Shown here: piece after piece, positions 7,681 through 18,700 of the stretch
Numbering within the stretch: position 1 is the stretch's first letter
How the letters are laid out: each line of letters starts with the position of its first letter
Assembly: GCF_021129175.1 (NCBI RefSeq)
Contig: NZ_JAJOHV010000012.1
Coordinates: forward strand, 1-64,000
Reading direction: 5' to 3'
Source of the DNA: Chromobacterium piscinae
GTDB taxonomy: Bacteria; Pseudomonadota; Gammaproteobacteria; Burkholderiales; Chromobacteriaceae
DNA: 64,000 nucleotides
Program-made: the position numbers and the translations under genes
Notes under the pieces: generated by a model
What the model saw: only the letters and a program-made list of their open reading frames with translations
What the model was told of the DNA's origin: nothing
Database searches by the model: none

Positions 7681-8806
7681 ATTCAACCAAAGCCAGCCGC
7701 TCACCCTGGGCGTGGAGCTGGAACTGATGATACTGAACCGCCGCGACTACAATCTCACCCGCGGTTCCGACGATCTGCTGCTGCAGATCAACCGCAAGCC
7801 GCACGACTTCGACATCAAGCCCGAGATCACCCAGGGCATGATAGAAATCGGCACCGCCGTCCACAGCGACGTCAACGCGATGCTGGAAGAGCTGCTCGCC
7901 ATCCGCAAGCTGCTGGTGGACAGCGCCCACAAACTGAACCTGGGCCTGGCCGGCGGCGGCGCCCATCCGTTCCAGCACTGGGAAGACCAGCGCATCTATC
8001 CCAAGGAACGCTACCGCCTGGTGTCCGAGCTGTACGGCTACCTGGCCAAGCAGTTCACCGTCTACGGCCAGCACATTCACATCGGCTGTCCGGACGGCGA
8101 CGCCGCGGTGCGGCTCACCCATTACCTGGCCCGCTACATTCCCCATTTCATCGCGCTGTCGGCGTCATCGCCTTTCTATCAGGGCGTGGACACCTCGTTC
8201 CAGACTTCGCGGCTGACCAGCGTCAACGCCTTCCCGCTGTCCGGCTGCATGCCGGTGGTGGATAGCTGGAACGCGTTCAACGACTACTTCGAACGGATGG
8301 AGGCGCTGGGCATCGTCGCCAGCATGAAGGACTTCTATTGGGACATCCGCCCCAAGCCGGAATACGGCACCGTGGAAATCCGCATCTGCGACACTCCGCT
8401 CTCCATCGAAACCCCGGTGCTGCTGGCCGCCTACGCCCAGATGCTGGCGCGGCGCTGCTTCGAGGAAGAGTGGAACGACATCTGCTCCGAACCCTACCTC
8501 ACCTACAGCTACAACCGCTTCCAGGCCTGCCGCTTCGGGTTCGACGGCGTGATGGTGGATGCCCGCTCCAAGAACCAGCTGGGACTGCAGGAAGACCTGC
8601 TGGACACGCTGCGCGCGCTGGAGCCGCACGCAGAGGCGCTGGGCAGCCAGCACCAATTGGCGGCGCTGCGCCAGCGGGCATTGAAATGCCACAGCGACAG
8701 CCGCTGGCTGCGCCAGGTGTTCGAGCAGAGCGGATCACTGAGCGAAGTGGTGCGGCGCCAGAGCGAGCACTGGATGTACGCCGAGCCGGGAGTCGGCGTA
8801 AACTAA
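7673..8806 (+). CDS. YbdK-type carboxylate-amine ligase (glutamate-cysteine ligase family 2)
   Basis: 377 residues, the usual size for this family. LTLGVELELMIL at residues 10-21 carries the Glu residues that bind metal in GCS2-type ligases. Further support comes from the GGGAHPF turn (about residues 99-105), the histidine-rich GQHIHIGC (about residues 139-146) and the WDIRPKPEYGTVEIRICD segment. Enzymes of this fold join an amine to the gamma-carboxylate of glutamate using ATP. E. coli YbdK has weak glutamate-cysteine ligase activity and its true role is open. It overlaps the antiporter gene by 8 bases and is followed after 25 bases by nudC. A link with antiporter control by thiols is possible but not shown. 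Confidence 0.88.
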   Translation: MLEFNQSQPLTLGVELELMILNRRDYNLTRGSDDLLLQINRKPHDFDIKPEITQGMIEIGTAVHSDVNAMLEELLAIRKLLVDSAHKLNLGLAGGGAHPFQHWEDQRIYPKERYRLVSELYGYLAKQFTVYGQHIHIGCPDGDAAVRLTHYLARYIPHFIALSASSPFYQGVDTSFQTSRLTSVNAFPLSGCMPVVDSWNAFNDYFERMEALGIVASMKDFYWDIRPKPEYGTVEIRICDTPLSIETPVLLAAYAQMLARRCFEEEWNDICSEPYLTYSYNRFQACRFGFDGVMVDARSKNQLGLQEDLLDTLRALEPHAEALGSQHQLAALRQRALKCHSDSRWLRQVFEQSGSLSEVVRRQSEHWMYAEPGVGVN

Positions 8807-8831
8807 GCGATTCCAATCGGATCGCCCTTTT

Positions 8832-9629
8832 ATGCCTTTCGAACTCCCGCAACAGCCGGCGCCGGAACTGCCCGCGCGCTGGTGCGTCTTCAACGGCGGC
8901 CTGCTCTGGCTGCAAAACCAGCAGCTGCCAGCGCATCCGCCTGCCGGCTGCGCGCTGACCGGCCAGCGCTTTCTCGGCATCCATGAAGACAGCAATCTGT
9001 TCATGGCGGATCTGGTCGGCGAAGCTCCGCCGCAAGCGGGAGAATGGCTGCCTCTGCGGCCGGCGCTGATGGCCATGCCCGCGGCCCAGGTTCAGGCGGC
9101 CGCCCGCGCCGCCCAGCTGCGCCAGTTCTTTCACAGCCACCGCTTCTGCGGCCATTGCGCCACGCCGCTGGCGGTAAACAGCGATCAGCTGGGCCGGCAT
9201 TGCCCCAGTTGCGGCCAGGTGTACTACCCCCGCATCTCCCCCGCCATGATGGTGCTGGTCCGCCGCGGCCGCGAACTGCTGCTGGCCCGCAGCCCGCATT
9301 TCACCCCCGGCATGTACAGCGCGCTGGCCGGTTTCGTCGAACCCGGGGAAACGCTGGAAGAGTGCGTGCACCGCGAAACCTGGGAGGAAGTGGGCATCAA
9401 GGTGAAAAACCTGCGCTACGCCTTCTCCCAATCCTGGCCTTTCCCGCACTCGCTGATGCTGGCTTTCACCGCCGAATACGACAGCGGAGACATCCGCCCC
9501 CAGGAAGGCGAAATCGAGGATGCCGGCTGGTTTGACATAGACGCGCTGCCGACGCTGCCCTCGCCGATCTCCATCGCCCATCACCTGATCGCGCACGGGC
9601 GCGAGCTGATCCGAAATCAGCAAGCATAA
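8832..9629 (+). CDS. nudC: NAD+ diphosphatase NudC
   Basis: 265 residues. A zinc ribbon (CGHC about residues 106-109, CPSC about 124-127) precedes the Nudix domain. The Nudix box runs from GFVEPGETLEECVHRE to WEEVGI (about 167-189) and keeps the catalytic Glu residues of REtWEE. It is followed by SQSWPFP, one change from the SQPWPFP signature of NADH pyrophosphatases. The enzyme splits NAD(H) to NMN(H) and AMP, and in E. coli also removes NAD caps from RNA. The ATG lies 25 bases after the ligase gene. A perfect inverted repeat follows 16 bases after the stop. Confidence 0.94.
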   Translation: MPFELPQQPAPELPARWCVFNGGLLWLQNQQLPAHPPAGCALTGQRFLGIHEDSNLFMADLVGEAPPQAGEWLPLRPALMAMPAAQVQAAARAAQLRQFFHSHRFCGHCATPLAVNSDQLGRHCPSCGQVYYPRISPAMMVLVRRGRELLLARSPHFTPGMYSALAGFVEPGETLEECVHRETWEEVGIKVKNLRYAFSQSWPFPHSLMLAFTAEYDSGDIRPQEGEIEDAGWFDIDALPTLPSPISIAHHLIAHGRELIRNQQA

Positions 9630-9645
9630 GCCGCTCCCCAAACCT

Positions 9646-9676
9646 GAATCGGAGGGATGCGCCCTCCCTCCGATTC
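9646..9676 (+). terminator. Perfect 12-bp inverted repeat after nudC
   Basis: GAATCGGAGGGA (9646-9657) and TCCCTCCGATTC (9665-9676) form a perfect stem with a 7-base loop. No T-tract follows on the plus strand, so it may act as an RNA-stabilising hairpin or a weak or factor-assisted terminator rather than a classical intrinsic one. Confidence 0.5.
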
Positions 9677-9879
9677 GGCGCCGGCTCCCAGACTTCACAA
9701 ACCGTCCCAAAAGAAACGCCCGCACGGGAAAAATCCAGCGCAGGCATCGGCCAGCGCGTCCTCGCGCCATCTTTCATGAACAAGGCAGCGAGCTGTCATT
9801 GCCGCTGCGATGAAAATTCAAATAGAATATTTACTCGAGAAAAGCATTGCAAAATGCTGCTCGCCTTGTTTACTTCCGG

Positions 9880-11142
9880 ATGAAAGAATCGATCGTGAAA
9901 CAAAAAAACCTGCTGAACCTTGCCCTGACGATAAGCCTGCCCCTTGCCTGCGCAACCGCGCAGGCGGCCGCCATGACCGTGGACAGCCTGGACGGCCCGG
10001 TCACCCGCAACGAAATCCAGTCCTTCGTCGATTTCGCGCAGGGGCTGCAACCGGGCGCGTCCAATGTCGACAACGAATGGGCGCAAGGCCGCAGCGGCGA
10101 AAATCTGAAAGCCATGGCCCTGGTTTACGACATCGCGCCGAGCCAGCCCCTGCTGGACAAAATGGTGTCCTTCTGCGACGCGCTGCTGTCGGAACGCAAC
10201 GACATCCTGCCGGCGCCAGCTGGCCAGCGAGTGATCTGGACCGGCCGCATCGATCCGGTATGGCCGAACAAGCCGGACGTCAGCCCGATCCAGACCGGCG
10301 GCGAACAAGGCGACCCGGTGGGCCACCTGGGCAGCTGCGCCCGGCAGATACTGAAAACCACTGCGGTATACAACCAGAAAGTGGCCGGCGGCGACCCCTT
10401 CCATTTCGGCGCCACCTATCTGCAGCGCGCCAAGACCTATCTGAGCCAAGCCGACAAGACGGTTGACCAGCACATCCTGAAATCGCTGATCAAGCTGACC
10501 GACGGCAACCGCATGTACTTCGCCGCCAACGCGCCATATAAAGCCGGTCTGCCCGTGCCGTGGAACCAGCAGATGATGTTCGGCTACGGTTTTCTCAACT
10601 TGGCACAGGCCCACGAACTGCTGAAAGACGACCCGGCCCGCGTCAAACGCTACGACCAGATCCTGCAAGCCAATCTGGACTGGCTCCTCCAGTCCGGCCT
10701 CACCCGCTACACCGACAAGGCCGGCCGCCCCGCCTACGATTGGGGCTACACCATGCCGGACACCTCCGGCGAAGACAACAGCCATGGCAGCCTGGACACC
10801 GCCGGCTTGTATCGGCTGTATCAAAGCGGACGCTACGGCCTGCAAGCCGCGCAGCTGGCGCCCATCGCCAACACCGTGCTCGACGTGATGCGCCTGGGCG
10901 ACCGCCACTACGCCGGCCGCCTCAACGGCACCACCGGCGCCGGCAACAGCAAGGACACCAACTACCTGCGCAGCGGCTACCTGTTCACCGCGCTGTTCCA
11001 ACCCAGCGCCTACTACACCATGATGAGCGACGCCGGCATCCAGGATGGCAGCAATGCTTCGCGCATCGACGCCTTCTCGCGCTTCCTAGCAGTGAAAGCC
11101 GTACGCGCGGGTGGAAACATCAAGTCGAAGACACCGCGCTGA
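9880..11142 (+). CDS. Secreted protein of unknown function, helical-repeat type
   Basis: 420 residues from the ATG at 9880; a GTG at 9895 would shorten the N-region by five. A signal peptide is clear: basic start, hydrophobic NLLNLALTISLPLACA, and cleavage around residue 29 (AQA). The mature protein is rich in aromatic, Asp and Asn residues. It has recurring helical segments ending in short turns, for example FGYGFLNLAQAHELL, and TSGEDNSHGSLDTAGLYRLY near residue 300. This pattern is seen in (alpha/alpha) toroid proteins such as some polysaccharide lyases and glycosidases, but no family signature is certain. It stands alone: 250 bases after nudC and closed by a strong terminator. The C-terminal 30 residues look low in structure. 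A role on an external polysaccharide is only a guess. Confidence 0.7.
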   Translation: MKESIVKQKNLLNLALTISLPLACATAQAAAMTVDSLDGPVTRNEIQSFVDFAQGLQPGASNVDNEWAQGRSGENLKAMALVYDIAPSQPLLDKMVSFCDALLSERNDILPAPAGQRVIWTGRIDPVWPNKPDVSPIQTGGEQGDPVGHLGSCARQILKTTAVYNQKVAGGDPFHFGATYLQRAKTYLSQADKTVDQHILKSLIKLTDGNRMYFAANAPYKAGLPVPWNQQMMFGYGFLNLAQAHELLKDDPARVKRYDQILQANLDWLLQSGLTRYTDKAGRPAYDWGYTMPDTSGEDNSHGSLDTAGLYRLYQSGRYGLQAAQLAPIANTVLDVMRLGDRHYAGRLNGTTGAGNSKDTNYLRSGYLFTALFQPSAYYTMMSDAGIQDGSNASRIDAFSRFLAVKAVRAGGNIKSKTPR

Positions 11143-11165
11143 CGCCACCAGCCCTTCCCTGAACA

Positions 11166-11198
11166 AACCGCACAGAAAAATTGTGCGGTTCCGTCTTT
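11166..11198 (+). terminator. Strong intrinsic terminator of the secreted-protein gene
   Basis: AACCGCACA (11166-11174) pairs perfectly with TGTGCGGTT (11182-11190) around a 7-base A-rich loop, followed by CCGTCTTTTTC. It lies 23 bases after the stop codon and marks the left border of the gene-poor stretch before the PKS operon. Confidence 0.9.
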
Positions 11199-11201
11199 TT
11201 C

Positions 11202-11806
11202 TATTCGGATTAGCGCCACACGATGCCCTCCCGTTTTAGCCGCGGAGAGCTTTAGAGTCCGGAGTTGATGTATCTGATTTCAGCGAACGATTTGGCGTAG
11301 ACTGTCGGTGTCAAATAGATTTCTTGGGCCTTTCGTCATTGCATTCCCGCCGCCGAGCTTCGATCACAACCTGGGCATGCCGCACAAGCTGATGAGCCAG
11401 CGCTCATTCGGATACTCATAACGAAAGCGTCCGTTAAACGATTTGATATGGATGCTCTGTTTGGGTTGGAAGATCGAGAGAATTTGAGTCGGGCTATGGA
11501 TCGCTGACGGCTACGCGATGAGGTATCAGCCGCTATCTGACGAATTGACATAACTGGCGGCAGCCCATCGTCACAACTATAGGTTTTCGCCGCCAGTCTG
11601 AGAAGCTCAACATTAAAATCTGTCTGAAAATGGCTAGCCAATACAGACTCAAGACTGCAGATGCTTCATAAAAATTGGCCTATTATACCTAATAAGGTGA
11701 AATGCAGCCCCCGGAATGCTTACTTGAATATTCTCACTCCGGGAGCTTGCAATTTTCATGCCCATCTTACACTATTCACCATCTGAACCAGATAGAAATC
11801 AGCTGA
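11202..11806. other. Gene-poor stretch between housekeeping genes and PKS operon, possible gene debris
   Basis: No convincing gene. A minus-strand open frame of 101 codons (11336-11641) is Ser/Arg-rich with no recognisable fold. After its stop the same frame continues as about 25 sensible-looking residues (QEIYLTPTVYAKSFAEIRY and a few more) to a TAA at 11252-11254. The plus strand has short fragments such as SFDHNLGMPHKLMSQRSFGY ending at a stop near 11428, and DALFGLEDRENLSRAMDR near 11450-11505. These could be remains of decayed genes, but I cannot name them. Base composition falls from GC-rich to AT-richer across this stretch. No tRNA, attachment site or insertion sequence ends were seen. 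Confidence 0.35.
11706..11747 (-). terminator. Hairpin after the last gene of the PKS operon
   Basis: Read on the minus strand, AGCTCCCGGAGTG (11747 to 11735) pairs with CATTCCGGGGGCT (11718 to 11706) as a 13-bp stem with two G-T pairs and a 16-base loop. It lies about 60 bases beyond the acyltransferase stop. The bases after it are AT-rich but lack a solid T-tract. It is the best candidate for the end of the PKS transcript. Confidence 0.55.
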
Positions 11807-12685
11807 TCATGACAGGCCAACACTAGCGAGATTTTTTTCGCTGCCAACTTCCTTGACCATCTTCGTCAGAATCGTGCTTCCAACTTCGATGAATTCAACA
11901 TCGCCTTGGTCCATGACGTAGCGAACACTTTCCACCCATCGCACACAGTTGGCAATCTGCTTAATCAATGTTGCTTCTATGGCGTTGTTTTCGTAAGGTC
12001 TTGCAGTATAGTTTGCGATAACAGCACTCTTTGGGCTACGGAAAGCGAACTGTGCCGCAAATCTAACAAATACCGCCTGAGCATCCTCCATGTATCGCGA
12101 ATGAAATGGCGCGCTAACATTCAATGGATAATAAGTGAAACCGCTAGAGTCAAATGCCTTTTCTGCAGCGACCATCGATTCCTTGGGACCTGCAATGATC
12201 GCCTGTGTTGGCGTATTCAGGTTGGCTATATCGATCTCATCTAGGTGATGGTCAGATATTATTTGTCGTACTTGTTCGATCCTAGCGCCAAGAATTGCGG
12301 CCATCCCCCCTTCTCTCGCCCGGGCCATGAGCTCGCCACGCTTCTGAACCAAACGAAGCCCCGTTTCGAAATCAAAAACATCGGCAGCCAGCAAGGCATT
12401 ATACTCGCCCAAGCTGTGCCCCATCAGAAAATGGGCATCACCTAATTCCGGCCTCTCATTTTTAAGATTATAGTAATTTAGCGCATTCACTACATATAAG
12501 GCGGGCTGAGTATAATCAGTGTAACGCAGTTTCCCCTCAGGGTCCGATACACATAGCCGCTCGACTGAGTAACCCAAAATATCGGACGCCAGCTCAGTTA
12601 ATTCGGGGAATAAAGGGAATACATCCTTGCCCATACCCTTGAATTGCGCGCCTTGGCCTGGAAAAAGAATTGCTATTTTTTTCAA
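11807..12685 (-). CDS. Trans-acting malonyl acyltransferase of the PKS
   Basis: 292 residues, FabD-like. LFPGQGAQFKGMG at the N-terminus, the nucleophile Ser91 in GHSLGE, and His195 in SAPFHSRYM mark an active acyltransferase; the GQGAQ, GHSLGE and HSRYM set is typical of discrete ATs of trans-AT PKS (PedD/BaeC relatives). It should transfer malonyl units from CoA to the carrier domains of all PKS proteins encoded upstream, which have no AT of their own. The start is a TTG at 12685 with AGGAGA eight bases before it; no ATG is suitably placed. It is the last gene of the operon, 64 bases after the terminal PKS gene, and noticeably AT-rich. A housekeeping FabD is less likely given the position and the lack of fab neighbours. 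Confidence 0.92.
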   Translation of the reverse strand: MKKIAILFPGQGAQFKGMGKDVFPLFPELTELASDILGYSVERLCVSDPEGKLRYTDYTQPALYVVNALNYYNLKNERPELGDAHFLMGHSLGEYNALLAADVFDFETGLRLVQKRGELMARAREGGMAAILGARIEQVRQIISDHHLDEIDIANLNTPTQAIIAGPKESMVAAEKAFDSSGFTYYPLNVSAPFHSRYMEDAQAVFVRFAAQFAFRSPKSAVIANYTARPYENNAIEATLIKQIANCVRWVESVRYVMDQGDVEFIEVGSTILTKMVKEVGSEKNLASVGLS

Positions 12686-12690
12686 AATGA

Positions 12691-12696
12691 TCTCCT
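12691..12696 (-). promoter_or_regulatory. Ribosome binding site fixing a TTG start
   Basis: AGGAGA on the minus strand, spaced five bases from the TTG at 12685 of the acyltransferase gene. It is the strongest site nearby and decides for the TTG start. Confidence 0.7.
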
Positions 12697-12749
12697 GATT
12701 GATAGCTTATCCAAACATGCCGACAAATGGCAGCATTACATAGACCCTA

Positions 12750-15700
12750 CTAACTCAGACTCGACACTTTACCATCTGGCATATCTTTTTTCTGAGGAAC
12801 ACTCCAATTCAAGTGCCCAGTTCCACTTTCCATACTCGTTTTCGAGTAAAGATTCTCACAAAGACTGGAAATCTGTTCGAATGGTTGCTCTTCCGCCAGC
12901 AAGGACATGTGATTGGAAGAGTCAACATCTATGAACGTCAGTTTCGGCAGCAGTGCCGTCCACTCTTTCCAATAAGCTTCAGCTTCCATTTCAACCTTTT
13001 CACCTTCGGCCAGAAAATAAGGTTCCAGTACGCCGAGGAAAACACCGTTGCGATTCCTAAAGTAATGGCAGCTCACCTCTTCAGGTTTGCTCAGCGGAGA
13101 AAGAGTAATTTGATCCACCTGATAAGCATTTTGTACGCGAACATGCTGCATGACTTGTGAGCTCAACTTTACTGCGGGCCTCTTCAACCCACGCATCTTG
13201 GCGAGCTTCAGCAAAGCGGCAAGGTAATCTTGATCATCCAAATCCGAGGCCACTTCATCCCGATGTATCAACACCGACTCGGCTCCAGCCGGGTCCCCCA
13301 AAGACAATAACGACAATTGGGTGTTAATATATCTCAAAATATGCGTTTTGAGTGATATTTTTGAGTGCCTCATGGCATTGCCGTCAGGGGAGTCCAACAT
13401 AACGATGCTATTGACCGTCCTCCCCAGTTCTTGCAATTGGCGTGTAACTTCGTATGCCAGCACGCCGCCTAAGGAGTACCCCCCCAGATCGCACCCCCCT
13501 TCCGGCCAAACCTTGCAGATTATGTGCGTATAGTAGGCTGCCATCGCTTGTATACCCTGCAGCGGTTCACGTTGCGTGCCCCACCCCCTGGCTTGAATGC
13601 CAAAAAATGGTCGCGTGCTCTTGCTGGCGATAGATTGATACGCCTCAACGCCCCCCATTCCAGCGTGAAACCAGAAAACTGGCATTCCCGTTGTATGGCG
13701 ATTCAACTTTATCAATTCTGGAAATTGCGTCCAATCTTCTGCCACGCGCGCGTCCGGAAACGCTCCCATCAAATCACTCTCCTCATTTGGCGATCTGAAA
13801 CGAGTGACTAATGCGTTAATCTCTTGGAGTGTGCGGCATGCCATTAAGTCTTCTGCCAAAATCGAAGAGCTTATTTTTGATTGCAATTGCGCAAGCAACT
13901 GCATCATACGAATTGAATCAATGCCGTAGTCACGTAATAATTTGCTAGGCTTCAATTCATCAACGCCTATTCCAATCAGCTCCGCGAGAATGCCCGCCAC
14001 ATTACTGACATGCGCAGTTGTTTTTTGCGTCGGTGCAGCTTTGCACTCGCTCGGCGCAGGGCCAGCATCCACCCAGTAGCGTTTTCTTTCAAACGCATAG
14101 GTCGGCAATACTATGCGGTGCGCGTTTTTCCCCTGGTGTAACAGCTCCCAGTCAATCGCCCCGCCGTATGCCCAGTAAAGCGCTATCTTTTCAGGGTTGC
14201 GTTCCTTGATGAGCGCCGCTGCAAGGTTCTCGCCAATAGATCCAAAGAACAACTCATTCAATATCGGGCCATCTTCGCTTTCCCCGACAAATATGGGAAC
14301 TCTTACATCACCGTCCTTAGATTCATCCGGTTCAGAAAGGAATTCATTCAACCCAACGATCACGTCCGCGCAATGCTTAGCGACCAACGCAAGACGGCAG
14401 TCCATTGCCTCACGCCCGATCTGAAGCGTGTAAGAAAAATCAAGCAAGTTAATATCGCTCTGGGCTTCAATAAAATCCTTCAGCCGTCCCGCCATCCGCC
14501 GCAAACTAGTAGAAGATTTTGCGGAAAGCACGACAATGTGTTTCGTCTCATCGAAATCCGGCTGATTCAGAGGAGGCTCTTCCCGTACATATTCTTCAAT
14601 GACAAGGTGCGCATTCGATCCCCCAGCGCCAAAAGCATTAATCATCGCGCGTCGAGGAAGCTCTTTTGCAACGCCTTCGATGTCGATGGCTGGCCGCCGC
14701 CAAGGCACTAACTCTTTGGCCAAACAAAATGGCATGCTTTCAAAATTTATATTAGGGTTCAGATTATCAGAATTAACTAAGGGCACGATCTGCTGATGCT
14801 GCATTTGCAGGACCACCTTAGAAAATTGCGACATGCCGGATGCCGCCTCTGCATGGCCTATGTTTGACTTCACCGACCCTATATGGCAAAAATCGCCCCT
14901 CGCCAAATCTTTTCCAAACACACTGGCCAACGCTGTCATTTCAATAGCATCGCCCAGCGGTGATCCATTTGCAGCCGCCTCAATATAACCGATCGTTTCC
15001 GGAGCGATGCCGGCTTTCGCCAAATTTCCTTTGATCAGCTGCGCCTGCGCATTAGGATTCGGTACGCCAAAACCATTCGTCTGTCCGCTATGGTTGATAG
15101 ACGAGCTCTTGATAATGCCCAGAATGATGTCACCATCCATCTCAGCTTCGCTCAGCGGTTTCAACAATACTGCGCCCACTCCCTCCGCGGGTAGATAACC
15201 ATCGCCATTGCAGAAACTTCTGCTACTGGGGCTGCTGCCAATTATCCTAGTCTGCGCTAGGCCGATATATTTCTGAGGACTGATCGATAGGTTGACCCCT
15301 CCGGCGATGGCCATCGCGCACTCGCCTTTGATTAGACTTTCGCATGCCATATGAATCGCACTAACGGAAGACGAGCACATAGTGTCGATAGCGATGCTCG
15401 GTCCATGCAATCCAAAGAAATGCGATACCCGATTCGCAATTGAACTATAGGAAGCCAGAGATAACACAGCTTCAATCTCAGGCTCCGTTTTCATCGCGCG
15501 ATACTGCTGATACATGGCCCCGACAAAAACACCCACCTGTCCGGAAAATTTCTTTTTCAGCGAACTGCGCGTATACGCCGCGCTTTCCACTAACTCCCAT
15601 ACGGTTTCCAGGAACAAACGCTCTTGCGGGTCCTGCAGTGCGGCATCTCGCGGCGAGATGTTGAAGAACAATGGATCGAATTGGTCTACATCATCGATGA

Positions 15701-18700
15701 AACCGCCCCATTTGCAATATGTTTTCCCAGAAATATTGACATCGCTATCAAAATAAGGGGCATGATCCCAACGACTCTCGGGAATTTCCGTAATGCAGTC
15801 GCATCCGGCTTTCAAATTCGCCCAAAATTCATCCAAATTACGTGCTTTCGGATAACGGCCTGCCAAACCAATAATTGCAATATCAGTACTTCTCTCCTGA
15901 TTTTTTTCCTCAAAAGGATTTGATTTAGGCAACAACGGCAATCTTTTATCTTTCAGCGCCTTGTAATCCAGACTCACACCATGAAGTGCAGGCAGTTCCG
16001 TTACCACATTGTTATCACGGAGATCTTTCTTGACCTGCCGTTCAGGTAGCTGCTCAGATGTAAATATTGCGGCCAGCCTTTCGCTATGTTCATTGACAAA
16101 GTACGAAGCAAGATCGCCAATATTCTGATACTCAAAGAATAATGTCTTGGGCAATTGGCCGAAAACTTTCTCTAACAAAGTAATCAGCTCCATCGACACA
16201 ATAGAATCGACACCATATTTTTCTAGTGGTGAGTCAGGATCGATTTTATACTCAGGTACTTTTAATGCCGACGCTAGCGTATTTTTTAGCAAAGCGACAG
16301 TCTTTTCTGGTAACTTTGTTTTGTCGCTTTCTGCTATCAGTCCCGCTTGCTCCCTACTCAGCAGAGCATCCGAATACCGTTGCCCGGATGAAGGCGCAAA
16401 ATGTTTTTTATGCCTGTTGTCTACATTGAGCTGCGTCCTTATCCGCGACACGTCCCCACACATGACAAGGAGTTGATAACATTCCGTTTGCAATGCGGCG
16501 GAGAAAATTTCGATGCCTGCAGACGCAGCCAACGGAACTAGACCAAGCTCCGTCGAATGTTGGTGTTCGCCACTAGGGCTCATCCCGCCTTCTTGCCAAA
16601 GCGGCCAATTGATCGAAATCGTTTTACCATAACGTTGCCCGCTTTGAACCAAACTATGCCGATACTCGGCATAACGGTCCATGAAGGCATTGGCCATAGA
16701 ATAATCAGCCTGCCCTATATTGCCGCTGACACCAGCAAGCGAAGAGAACAACGCAAAAAAATCTAACTCGTCATACTTGGTGGCTTCGTCCAGATTGACC
16801 AGTCCCATGACTTTAGGCGACAACACCTTGTGCAGCTCGTCCGATGTTTTCTTGATAATGAAGTTATCTTGGATGACGCCGGCAAGATGAATGACTCCAC
16901 TGATAGCTCCGTATTTATTTCGAATATATGTAAGTAAAGCCAAGGCTTCGCCGACGACCGCGACATCCCCTCTCTTGTACAGCACTCGAGCGCCCGCGGC
17001 GGCAATTCCATCGATAGCCAGCTGCTGGACCGCGGTCAGCTCGGAACGTCCGGCAAGTATGAGGACGACATTTTTCGCATGCGTCGCGGCTGCCTTGGCC
17101 AGGGCCAAGCCTATTTTTCCGGCGCCGCCGGTAATGAGATATACCCCATTGTCTTTCCACGGCATCTGGGCAGCATCACGCTGGCCGTGTTCGTCTTGCC
17201 ATGCTTGAATATATCGTTTGCCGTTCATATCACGAACGAGCTTGTCTTGAGGTGCGCTGGCATTTTCCATAAGCAATTTAGCCAGCGCCGCGTCACTTTC
17301 TTCGCCATTAACACTGATTAATTGCCCAGACAAACCAGGATTTTCCAGACTGGCGGTATTCAGCAAGCCAATCAAGCCTTGGAGCGGCGTGTCTTCGCTT
17401 TTCCCCCCAACAAGGATTTGCACGAAGATACGCTGACTTCCCCTTTGTCTTAACACATCTTGGACTATGCGGAATGATGCTTCGGCATGGCATACAAAGC
17501 GTTCGTCAATCCCCTGTCCAGCTGAGCGCAGCAGATGGCACTGCACGCCTTGCGGCAATGCATCAGCCAGGGTTTCCGCTCCAACATCGCAGAGTAAAAC
17601 CACATGTCTTTCGAAGGGAGGAGACGCGTTGACGCGCAGCGGCGCCTCCCGCCAGGCCGGCGTGAGCATGATAGAGCCAGCGGCCTCCGGCAAAAGGGCA
17701 TCTCCGCCCGTTCCAGCATAGAGCCGAGCCGTAAATCCTTTCAGGTGCGCCTGTACCCAGCCATCTTGGTCGCACAGATCTATGTTCATCTCGATCTGTT
17801 CATGATTTAGGCTCTGCCCGCTCTCGCGACTGACAATCGCCCACATTTTCGGTGTGCACCGGCCCCGGACTTCCAGTTCGTGCAATGCGAAAGGCAGCAA
17901 AAGCCTGGATTGTCCATCCGTGCGGCTGTCGCTTCTCTCATCGAATAGCAAGCCAATACAGGCTTGCAGAGCCGAATCGGCAAGCCCGGGGTGCAGCGCG
18001 AAATCCTGTAAGGTCTGAAACATGTCTTCCGGCAGAACCAGCTCCGCAAGCGCCTTGTCATTGCCTAGCATAAGACTCTGAATCGTGCGATGTCCGTGTC
18101 CGTAGTCGACGCCTACCGCATGGAAAATCTGATAACACTCTTCATGGCTTAGCGTGCGCTGATTGCACTCAGCGATGCAGGCGGCAATATCAAACTGCTC
18201 TTTAGGAAAAGCTTCGACGAATTGCACATAGCCCCGGCTATGCGTCACTCTTGCCTCAATCGCATCTCGATCTGTTGTAAAGACTTCATAGGAAAGCTCG
18301 CCATCCTGCGTCGGAGTCAGCATCGCATGCACCTCGACTGTCTTATCGGTAAGCGATATCGGCCGTGCCCACACCACATTCTTGATCAGGACTCCAATTC
18401 CCTCCATCGCGACATCCATGGCATGTCGCGCAGCAGCCTGAGCCATTTCCAGATAAGCAACGCCAGGCAATACCGGATTGCCATTCACCACATGATCAGC
18501 CAAGAAGAACTCGCTGCCAGTGAATGTGGAACTGTATTTTTGCGCCGACAGATTCGAGGTATTCATATGCAACAAGGGGTGAATCCAGTTGACTGTCTGT
18601 CCAGACCCGGCATAAACATGACCACGTACCGCCTGGAGAGTCGGCTCGTACCAATATCGCTCCTTGGCAAATCGATAGGATGGAAGGCTTACCCGGCGCA

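Noticed and set aside
11336-11641. Minus-strand 101-codon open frame before the PKS operon
   Set aside because: Ser/Arg-rich with no recognisable fold or good ribosome binding site, and it overlaps other fragmentary frames; treated as part of the gene-poor stretch.
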